Assembly: GCA_015485945.1 (NCBI GenBank)
Contig: WFSM01000188.1
Span: 1-28,461, forward strand
DNA from: Candidatus Bipolaricaulota bacterium
GTDB taxonomy: Bacteria; Bipolaricaulota; Bipolaricaulia; UBA7950; UBA9294
DNA: 28,461 bases
Reading direction: 5' to 3'
Positions within the stretch are counted from its first letter, which is position 1. Every line of letters begins with the position of its first letter. A program made the position numbers and the translations under genes. Under the pieces are notes generated by a model. It was not told where the DNA came from, did no database searches, and saw only the letters and a program-made list of their open reading frames with translations. Below, in pieces: positions 22,737-28,461 of the stretch.

Positions 22737-23509
22737 ATGCTGATCGAGAGCTGGCTGTAGCGATTCGGGCCGCCCGCGTTGCGGGTGCGATTGTGCGCGG
22801 TGGCATCAGCATAGACAAGCATACGCAGTTCAAGGCGAACGACCGCGATCCGGTGACGGTATTCGATAAGTACAGCGAGCAGGCGATCGTGGAGATTCTG
22901 CATGCGGAGTTTCCAGACTACGGCGTGTTATCCGAAGAGGGATTGGACTCCGCCGGGGTCACGCCGTGTCGGTGGGTGATCGACCCGCTTGACGGGACGA
23001 ATAACTATGTGCGGCGGGTGCCGCAGTTCGCAGTGTCGATCGGCCTGGAGTGCAGTGGCGAAGCGGAAATCGGCTGCATTTACGACCCGATGCGCGATGA
23101 GTTATTTACCGCCCGCCGTGATGTTGGTGCGTGGTGCAACGGAACCCCCCTGCGGGTGAGCGAAACGACGATGTTTAAAGATGTGCTTGTCGCGGTGGAG
23201 CTTTCGTCCTATCCGGACCGGGCGCGGACATTGTACGGCAAAATTCGTCCCCTCATCGGCCGGGTACGTGGTATGCGTGCGTACGGATCAGCGTGCCTCG
23301 ATCTCGCCTACGTCGCCGCTGGATGGGTGGACGCTGCTATATTTCTCTCGCTGTCGCCGTGGGACGTTGCCGCTGGGATTCCCCTCATCATTGCGGCCGG
23401 GGGTACGGTGACCGATCTTAACGGCGATCCGCTTGTCGACCCGCATGACGGTCTGATCGCGTCCAATGGCGCTCTCCACGCCGAACTTCTCGCGCTGATT
23501 AACGAATGA
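22733..23509 (+). CDS. Inositol monophosphatase family protein
   Basis: 258 residues. The magnesium ligands are in place: E68/E69 in LSEEGLDS, D84-T89 in DPLDGTNNY, and D211 in PWDVAAG. Family members remove phosphate from inositol phosphate, fructose-1,6-bisphosphate, or PAP; this sequence alone does not decide. In thermophiles such proteins often have both inositol and fructose bisphosphatase activity. Its start overlaps the preceding stop and its stop overlaps the start of the methyltransferase (ATGA both times). A suhB-like role in rRNA transcription is also possible, given that an RNA methyltransferase follows. Confidence 0.92.
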   Translation: MNADRELAVAIRAARVAGAIVRGGISIDKHTQFKANDRDPVTVFDKYSEQAIVEILHAEFPDYGVLSEEGLDSAGVTPCRWVIDPLDGTNNYVRRVPQFAVSIGLECSGEAEIGCIYDPMRDELFTARRDVGAWCNGTPLRVSETTMFKDVLVAVELSSYPDRARTLYGKIRPLIGRVRGMRAYGSACLDLAYVAAGWVDAAIFLSLSPWDVAAGIPLIIAAGGTVTDLNGDPLVDPHDGLIASNGALHAELLALINE

Positions 23510-24411
23510 CAGCAACGGGACTGGCGCGCTATCGCGGAATAATTTCGGATTGGGATAAGTTTAGTACCACCTGTGCCCAGCCGCTGCCAACCACGATCAG
23601 AAGTAACACTCTGCGCGTCAGCGCACACGAGTTACAGCTGCGGTTGACGGAGCACGGGTTTATCCTCACCCCGTACCCCGAGATCCCGGCGCTATTCCGT
23701 GTCACCCCGGCTGGTATTGGCAAGACGATCGAACACTGGTTGGGGCTGTTCTACGTCCAGGAGGCGACACAGGCGTTGCCCGTAATCGCGCTGTCCCCCC
23801 AACCGGGTGAGACGGTGCTCGATATGTGTGCCGCCCCCGGCGGCAAGACGACCCAGATTGCGGCGGCGATGGACAATCGTGGATTGCTGATGGCGAACGA
23901 GCCGAACGGACGCCGGCAACAGGCGTTGCTCTCCAACATAAACCGCCTCGGGGTGATCAACGCGGTGATAACTGCCTACCACGGCGAGTCGTTCCCGATG
24001 CGGATGTCGTTTGATCGCGTGCTGATCGACGCTCCGTGCTCGGCGGAGGGCACGGGACGGAAGACACCAGCCCTGCGCACTGGTGCCACCCTGGCCACAA
24101 TCCGCCGGTTGGCCGGCATCCAGCGGCGGTTGATCGTGCGCGGGTACGACATCCTTCGTCCCGGCGGGGTGCTTGTCTACTCAACGTGTACGTTCGCCCC
24201 GGAGGAGAATGAGGCAATCGTAGCGGCGTTGCTCGCTGTTCGAGACGCCCATGTCGATGAAATCGACGTCCCGGTGCCGCACGCTGCTGGAGTTACGCAC
24301 TGGCAGGGTACGGATTTCCCGGCTGCGGTTGCGCGTTGTATCCGAATTTATCCCCATCACTTCGACAGCGGAGGTGGGTTTATTGCTCGCATCAGAAAAC
24401 CAGAGCGTTAG
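23506..24411 (+). CDS. RNA cytosine-C5 methyltransferase, NSUN/RsmB-RsmF type catalytic part
   Basis: 301 residues. SAM-binding motif DMCAAPGGKTTQ from D106; the two catalytic cysteines are C178 (DAPCSAEGTG) and C228 (YSTCTFAPEENE), the pair used by 5-methylcytosine RNA methyltransferases. The N-terminal part has the TIRSNTLRVSAHEL segment of the RNA-recognition-motif-like extension. There is no NusB domain as in RsmB. The C-terminal RNA-binding domain usually fused in the RsmF-like group is missing and appears as a separate gene directly downstream, overlapping by 29 bases. Target (rRNA or tRNA) is unknown. Confidence 0.92.
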   Translation: MTATGLARYRGIISDWDKFSTTCAQPLPTTIRSNTLRVSAHELQLRLTEHGFILTPYPEIPALFRVTPAGIGKTIEHWLGLFYVQEATQALPVIALSPQPGETVLDMCAAPGGKTTQIAAAMDNRGLLMANEPNGRRQQALLSNINRLGVINAVITAYHGESFPMRMSFDRVLIDAPCSAEGTGRKTPALRTGATLATIRRLAGIQRRLIVRGYDILRPGGVLVYSTCTFAPEENEAIVAALLAVRDAHVDEIDVPVPHAAGVTHWQGTDFPAAVARCIRIYPHHFDSGGGFIARIRKPER

Positions 24412-24895
24412 GGACGAGGTCATCTCCTACTTTGCCACCCGATTTGGAGTGGCAGAGGCTGCGTTCGCCAGGATCGTGTTTATTCCCCGTACCGACGATG
24501 TATGGGCAGCGAGCGCACTGGCACCCGCGACGTTGACCATTCTCCGTCCCCCGGGGGTGCGGGCGGTGCGGCGCTGGAATGGCGGCCTCAAGCCAACGAG
24601 CGTGTTTCTCCGGTTTCTCGGTGGTCGCATCACCGCCGCCCGTGTGGAGATCGAGGATTGTGCCATCCTGCACACAGTGCTGCGAGGCGGGACGATTCCA
24701 GCACGGGTAACGTTGGGATACGTCGCGCTCGTGTTCCGTGGTGACGTCATCGGATGTGGAATTGCGCGCGCAGACGCGGTTAAAGCTGTTATCCCCACCG
24801 GGCGACGCCAGGCACTGCTGGAGATCATTTCTGCCGGATGTGATCTACATCACGGAAATTTACCCCCCGATTCTGGTAACATAGTCCTCGATTGA
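24383..24895 (+). CDS. PUA-like RNA-binding protein, probable detached C-terminal domain of the methyltransferase
   Basis: 170 residues. The second half, LGYVALVFRGDVIGCGIARA followed by IPTGRRQALLEIIS, resembles the PUA-like/RNA-binding domain that ends RsmF-like m5C methyltransferases. The first half (VRDEVISYFATRFGVAEAAF) would match the domain before it. It is read in the +1 frame relative to the methyltransferase. The likely start is TTG 24383, eight bases after a GGAGG site (24370-24374) inside the methyltransferase gene. Together the two proteins total about 471 residues, the size of a fused enzyme. It likely guides the methyltransferase to its RNA. Domain recognition is from memory and moderate. 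Confidence 0.7.
   Translation: MLASENQSVRDEVISYFATRFGVAEAAFARIVFIPRTDDVWAASALAPATLTILRPPGVRAVRRWNGGLKPTSVFLRFLGGRITAARVEIEDCAILHTVLRGGTIPARVTLGYVALVFRGDVIGCGIARADAVKAVIPTGRRQALLEIISAGCDLHHGNLPPDSGNIVLD
24874..24882 (+). promoter_or_regulatory. Candidate extended -10 for the VWA-RTX gene
   Basis: TGG followed by TAACAT (24877-24882), the same -10 hexamer as the tRNA promoter. No convincing -35. Transcription would start near 24889, about 33 bases before ATG 24922. Confidence 0.35.
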
Positions 24896-24921
24896 GGGGA
24901 CAAATGAATAAGGAGGTAAAG

Positions 24922-26940
24922 ATGCGAGGCAGAAAAACAATAGCATTAGTGCTTGGCTTAGTGGTCGGGCTGTTTGCCTACGGAATCGTGCAGGCAGCGC
25001 CGCAGAACATCGTCCTGATTATCGATGCTTCCAACAGCATGAACGCGGTGCTCAGTGGGCAAACGCTGATCACAACGGCAAAAGGAGCGGTATCTGAATT
25101 ACTGGATACGCTTCCCGCTGGAACGGATGTTGGGATCATCGTGTACGGGCACCGCCTGCCGAAGACGAACCCAAAGAGCTGTGAGGACATTCAACAGATG
25201 TTTCCGCTGACGCCGCTTTCCACAGCGGTGCGCGATCAGATGATCGCTGCCGTGCAAAAAATCAACGCGCAGGGGATGACCCCGCTCGCTGCTGCGCTCA
25301 CCCAGGCCGAGGGCATGTTCAACAACACATCGGGCAAACACGTGATACTTCTCCTCACCGATGGAGTGGAGACGTGTAACGGCGACCCGGTGGCAGTCGC
25401 CGCCAAACTGAAGGCGCTGACCCCGCCGATCGAGCTTGACATCGTCGGGTTCGCGGTTACTGCGCAGGCACGGGATACGCTCACCAAGATGGCGCAGTCG
25501 ACCGGGGGGGAGTATCGTGACGTCAGTGCGGCCAAGGACTTGTTCGCCGCCCTTGCAGCCGCAGTTGCCACAAAAACAACGCCGGCCAAGCCACAAGTCC
25601 CGCCGGAATTCGCGTGTATGGGCATCACTAACGTGATCTACGGAACCAACGGCAACGACACCCTGTACGGCACGCCGGGCAACGACCTGATCTACGGCCT
25701 CGGCGGCAACGATTTGATTATCGGTCTGGGCGGCAACGATGTGCTCATCGGGGGTCCCGGTAATGACATCATCGAAGGCGGTGCGGGCAACGATTTGATC
25801 ATCGGTGGAACGGGTAACGATACCCTGTTCGGCGGTGCGGGCAACGATGTGCTCATCGGGGGCCCGGGCAACGATTCGCTGGAGGGCGAAGCGGGCAATG
25901 ACTGCCTCAACGGCGGTCCGGGCAACGACAAGCTCCTCGGTGGGCCGGGGCAGAACCGGTTGTACGGCGGTGGCGGTAATGACGTGATGCTCGAGGGCAA
26001 AGTCGTGAGTACCCCGTGTTGGTTCTCGCAGCCACCGTGTGCCGCGTGCGGTTCCGTTGCCACTCCTCCGCAATCGTGTACCGCTCCGTGCATCGCCAAA
26101 GTAGTCGATGAAGGGGCGACGATCCGGCTACACGGATCCGTCTCCAGTACCGACTGCGGCGCCGTTAAAGTCCACTGGCAGGCGACAGCAGGTACGTTCG
26201 ATGATCCCAATCAGCTCAACCCGTTGTATACCGCGCCGATGACGTCCAACTGCGGCGGGGAGGATGTAAAGGTGACCCTCACCGCGGTTGATAAGTGCGG
26301 TGCGACGTCGTCCGATTCGTTCTACCTCCATGTGCGGAACGTAAATCACCCGCCGGTGGTGAACGCCGGACCTGATGTTACGGTCAATGAAGGTGGGACA
26401 ATTCAGCTCACCTGCTCCGCGTCCGATCCCGATGGTGACGCGCTCTCTTACCACTGGACGATCTCCGGGGGTCAGGGAACGCTCAATAATCCATGCATCC
26501 TTCACCCCATTTACACCGCGCCGCTGGTCAACTCGTGCGCGGGTGAGGATGTAGTTCTCACGCTTACCGTGACCGACGCGTGTGGAGCGAGTTCATCCGA
26601 CAGCCTCATCGTACACGTGCGTAACGTCAACAAGCCACCGATCGTCAAGCTCGGGCCAACGTTCTCCATGCGCGAGGGGACGAGCAAACAACTGACCGCA
26701 GTCGCTACTGACCCCGAGTGTCAGCACCTCACGTACTACTGGACCGCATCGGCGGGCAAATTCGACAATCAGTTTTCTGCGCATCCAGTGTACACCGCGC
26801 CCCTCACCAATTCGTGCACCGGTGAGAACGTATCGATAACCCTAACTGTAACCGATCCGTGTGGCGCGAGTGCGTGTGACTCCATGTTAGTACATGTGGA
26901 AAACGTGGACACTCCACCACAGGTCAAAGCCGATCCGTAA
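24922..26940 (+). CDS. Exported VWA / RTX-repeat / Ig-like-repeat surface protein
   Basis: 672 residues. Signal peptide 1-25 (cleavage after VQA). Residues about 28-225: von Willebrand A domain with a complete metal site, D35-S37-S39, T120 and D147. Residues about 239-357: about 13 consecutive nine-residue RTX repeats (consensus GGxGNDxLx), which bind calcium and fold as a beta-roll. Residues about 390-672: three Ig/PKD-like repeats of about 95 residues, each with YTAP and TVTDxCGA-type motifs and paired cysteines. No membrane anchor or sorting signal at the C-terminus, so it is secreted or bound by another component. Likely a calcium-dependent adhesion or envelope protein; inferred. ATG 24922 follows AAGGAGG; ATG 24904 is upstream of that site. 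It has its own terminator. Confidence 0.9.
   Translation: MRGRKTIALVLGLVVGLFAYGIVQAAPQNIVLIIDASNSMNAVLSGQTLITTAKGAVSELLDTLPAGTDVGIIVYGHRLPKTNPKSCEDIQQMFPLTPLSTAVRDQMIAAVQKINAQGMTPLAAALTQAEGMFNNTSGKHVILLLTDGVETCNGDPVAVAAKLKALTPPIELDIVGFAVTAQARDTLTKMAQSTGGEYRDVSAAKDLFAALAAAVATKTTPAKPQVPPEFACMGITNVIYGTNGNDTLYGTPGNDLIYGLGGNDLIIGLGGNDVLIGGPGNDIIEGGAGNDLIIGGTGNDTLFGGAGNDVLIGGPGNDSLEGEAGNDCLNGGPGNDKLLGGPGQNRLYGGGGNDVMLEGKVVSTPCWFSQPPCAACGSVATPPQSCTAPCIAKVVDEGATIRLHGSVSSTDCGAVKVHWQATAGTFDDPNQLNPLYTAPMTSNCGGEDVKVTLTAVDKCGATSSDSFYLHVRNVNHPPVVNAGPDVTVNEGGTIQLTCSASDPDGDALSYHWTISGGQGTLNNPCILHPIYTAPLVNSCAGEDVVLTLTVTDACGASSSDSLIVHVRNVNKPPIVKLGPTFSMREGTSKQLTAVATDPECQHLTYYWTASAGKFDNQFSAHPVYTAPLTNSCTGENVSITLTVTDPCGASACDSMLVHVENVDTPPQVKADP
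25636..25990 (+). repeat. Tandem 27-bp repeats coding for RTX nonapeptides
   Basis: About 13 imperfect 27-base units, each with a GGCAACGAT-like core, inside the VWA-RTX gene. The codons vary more than the amino acids, so the array is kept by selection on the protein. It is prone to unit gain and loss. Confidence 0.85.
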
Positions 26941-26966
26941 CGGCACTAAATTCAAGACCGTTGGCC

Positions 26967-27009
26967 GATCCGTTCCGCCGGTTCCCATAGGCGGAGCGGA
27001 TCGCTTTTT
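26967..27009 (+). terminator. Rho-independent terminator after the VWA-RTX gene
   Basis: A 13-bp stem (26967-26979 with 26990-27002, one T-G pair) and a 10-nt loop are followed by GCTTTTT. It is the strongest hairpin in the window. Confidence 0.9.
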
Positions 27010-27064
27010 GCCCGACGGCTATCATCACGGCGGGGCGAGACCACTACTACGATTGGCAAACAGG

Positions 27065-27070
27065 TACAAT
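27065..27070 (+). promoter_or_regulatory. Candidate -10 of csaB, giving a leaderless mRNA
   Basis: TACAAT ends six bases before ATG 27077, which has no ribosome site. A -35 is not evident. Confidence 0.35.
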
Positions 27071-27076
27071 AGACCG

Positions 27077-28093
27077 ATGAACCCAAAGCGAGTGGCGATC
27101 ACCGGGTATTACGGCTGTGGCAACATCGGCGACGAGGCGTTGCGGGAGGCCATCGTTGCCGCGCTCGTGGACGTGGGAATCACACCGCTCGTCATTGCCG
27201 GGCATGATCGATTCCGCCCTGGGAAAATCGTATCGGCCGTCCGAGGAACCGTTGGCGTCGTCCTCGGTGGCGGTGGATTGCTTCAGAATGCGACAAGCTC
27301 CCGCTCGCTCTACTATTACCTCGGGCTGATCAAGCTTGCCCGCACTCTGCGCCGGCCGGTGTTCCTCGTCGGCCAGGGGCTGGGGCCGATCACCGGCACG
27401 TTCGCCCGTGCCGTCACCCGACGCGTTTTGTCTCGGGTTGACTACCTTGGGGTACGGGATCAGGCGAGTCGAGATCTCGCCGTACAGCTCGGGATCGCGG
27501 CCGCGCTCGACGGCGACCTGTTCTTCCTCAATCCGCCGGGGAGTGAACCCGAATCACGGCCCGATCCCCCGCGGATCGGGGTCGCACTCTCCGGAAGGTC
27601 GATCGCGGGAAGACTGGCGGACTGGAGACGGTTCACCGCTGTGCTCGCCGCCAGATACGAGATCGTGTTCATTCCGTTCTTTTCCCGTGAGGACCGCGCT
27701 ACCGCGGAGAAGATCGCTGCTGATCTTCCGGCCGCACGGGTGGAGATCCCGGGCTCGGTCGCGGCGGCGCAGGCCTTGATCGGGGGACTTTCACTTCTCA
27801 TCTCGTCGCGCCTCCACCCGCTCGAGTTCGCGCTCCGTGCCGGGGTCCCGATGATCGCGGTCCCGGCCGACCCGAAGATCGCCGCGTTCGGCGCCGAGAT
27901 CAAAGCACTCGGTGGACCTGACATCCCGTGTGTGGAATTTCCGCGCTCCGATGACGTAATCGCACTTCTGGGCAATCCGCCCCCGGAACCCCGGTTTGTC
28001 GCCGCGTACACCGCGCTCCATCAACGCACGAAAGCCGGGTTCGGGCGATTCCTGACCGCGTTTTTGCAGCAGACCGGAGGTAACGATGACTGA
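27077..28093 (+). CDS. csaB: Polysaccharide pyruvyl transferase family protein (CsaB-like)
   Basis: 338 residues, cytoplasmic. The N-terminus ITGYYGCGNIGDEALREAIV is diagnostic of CsaB, as are VGVVLGGGGLLQNATSSRSL, YLGVRDQASRDL, IGVALSGRS and the C-terminal LISSRLHPLEFALRAGVPMI. CsaB adds a pyruvate ketal to cell-wall-linked polysaccharide, which anchors S-layer proteins through SLH domains in Gram-positive and several deep-branching bacteria. No SLH protein is in this window. The exact sugar acceptor is inferred from the family. Its 3' end overlaps rsmH by eight bases, tying it to the cell-wall/division cluster. No ribosome site precedes the ATG. Confidence 0.88.
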   Translation: MNPKRVAITGYYGCGNIGDEALREAIVAALVDVGITPLVIAGHDRFRPGKIVSAVRGTVGVVLGGGGLLQNATSSRSLYYYLGLIKLARTLRRPVFLVGQGLGPITGTFARAVTRRVLSRVDYLGVRDQASRDLAVQLGIAAALDGDLFFLNPPGSEPESRPDPPRIGVALSGRSIAGRLADWRRFTAVLAARYEIVFIPFFSREDRATAEKIAADLPAARVEIPGSVAAAQALIGGLSLLISSRLHPLEFALRAGVPMIAVPADPKIAAFGAEIKALGGPDIPCVEFPRSDDVIALLGNPPPEPRFVAAYTALHQRTKAGFGRFLTAFLQQTGGNDD

Positions 28094-28461
28094 CGCAGTC
28101 CATGTTCCGGTGCTGCGTGCGGAAGTAGTGCGTTTCCTCACCCCGAAACCGGGCGAGATCTACGTTGACGGTACGGTTGGGCTCGGCGGACACGCCACGG
28201 CGATCCTGTCTGCCGGAGCTGATGTCCGCCTTATCGGGATCGACCGCGATCCTGCCGCTCTCGCGCACGCGCGGGAGAACCTTGCCCAATTCGGGGACCG
28301 CGTGACGCTGATCCATGGTAACTACCGCAGCCTGGCGGGGATCCTGTCCGAGCTTGGGATCGCCGCGATCGACGGATTCCTCCTCGACCTCGGTCTCTCC
28401 TCTCTCCAGCTTGACACCCCGGATCGCGGATTCAGCTTCCGGACTGACGGCCCGCTCGACA
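28086..28461 (+). CDS. rsmH: 16S rRNA (cytosine-1402-N4) methyltransferase, N-terminal part (runs off the window)
   Basis: The first 125 codons are present. HVPVLRAEVV at the N-terminus, YVDGTVGLGGHATAIL (SAM-binding motif), LIGIDRDPAALAHA and DGFLLDLGLSSLQLD with DRGFSFRTDGPLD are the classic RsmH (MraW) signature. It methylates C1402 of 16S rRNA at the decoding centre. The ATG at 28086 has a ribosome site (GGAGG, six bases upstream) inside the end of csaB. rsmH usually opens the dcw cluster (ftsL, ftsI, mur genes), which is probably what follows beyond the window; mraZ, its common upstream partner, is absent here. Confidence 0.96.
   Translation, partial: MTDAVHVPVLRAEVVRFLTPKPGEIYVDGTVGLGGHATAILSAGADVRLIGIDRDPAALAHARENLAQFGDRVTLIHGNYRSLAGILSELGIAAIDGFLLDLGLSSLQLDTPDRGFSFRTDGPLD

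Noticed and set aside
24406..24412. prfB-like programmed +1 frameshift at CGT TAG
   Set aside because: No properly spaced stimulating ribosome-site sequence is evident next to the stop, and an internal TTG with a good site explains the second gene. Kept only as a possibility in the findings.
25636..25990. CRISPR-like short tandem repeats
   Set aside because: Units are contiguous 27-mers without spacers and stay in frame as RTX nonapeptides.
25099..26073. Long open frame (324 codons) antisense to the VWA-RTX gene
   Set aside because: Its repetitive sequence is the mirror of the RTX repeats; there are no recognisable domains and no suitable start signal.

Overview
The window reads as part of a bacterial chromosome of moderately high GC, densely packed and with many ATGA-type gene overlaps. 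There is no rRNA, insertion sequence, integrase or CRISPR array. The combination of a potassium-dependent membrane pyrophosphatase, an archaeal-looking SMC/ScpA/ScpB set, rubredoxin, a minimal Isc operon and anaerobe-style folate and sugar-transport genes suggests an anaerobic, possibly thermophilic, deep-branching lineage. Candidatus Bipolaricaulota (OP1/Acetothermia) is my best guess, but it is an inference from gene content and not a proven placement.

Layout. 1-2640 (minus strand): the start of a GNAT acetyltransferase, a terminator, then hppA with its own promoter. 2804-3782: a secreted coiled-coil protein with a C-terminal membrane segment and a strong terminator. 3781-8032: an operon of a small XRE-type DNA-binding protein, smc, scpA, scpB and rubredoxin. 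8081-9289 (minus): ammonium transporter amt. Its candidate promoter overlaps that of the divergent nifS-iscU-rrf2 operon (9479-11549). 11683-16103 (minus): a Ugp-like ABC importer operon (permease, binding protein, permease) followed by a purple-acid-phosphatase-like enzyme. 16173-16754: tdk. 16806-20878: a promoter, tRNA-Leu(GAG), and plsX-fabH-fabD-fabG-acpP ended by a terminator. 20877-24895: a six-gene operon (BCAM0308-like zinc protein, cyclodeaminase fchA, phosphoesterase, inositol-monophosphatase-like, RNA m5C methyltransferase and a separate PUA-like protein). 24922-27009: a large exported VWA/RTX/Ig-repeat protein with a terminator. 27077-28461: a CsaB-like pyruvyltransferase overlapping the start of rsmH, probably the entry to the cell-wall/division cluster.

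How the genes fit together. The condensin operon encodes all three subunits of one chromosome-organising complex. The fab operon covers the start of fatty-acid and phospholipid synthesis up to acyl carrier protein, but has no condensing enzyme FabF. The Isc operon carries donor, scaffold and its probable iron-sulfur-sensing repressor. The Ugp-like operon would import a phosphorylated or phosphodiester compound, with a phosphoesterase outside the membrane to process it; its ATPase must be encoded elsewhere.

Most notable: the SMC protein has archaeal/eukaryote-type head motifs and coiled-coil arms about half the normal length. Others are a two-gene version of an NSUN-type methyltransferase, a tRNA heading the fatty-acid operon, overlapping divergent promoters at amt/nifS with a probably leaderless nifS, and the VWA-RTX surface protein.
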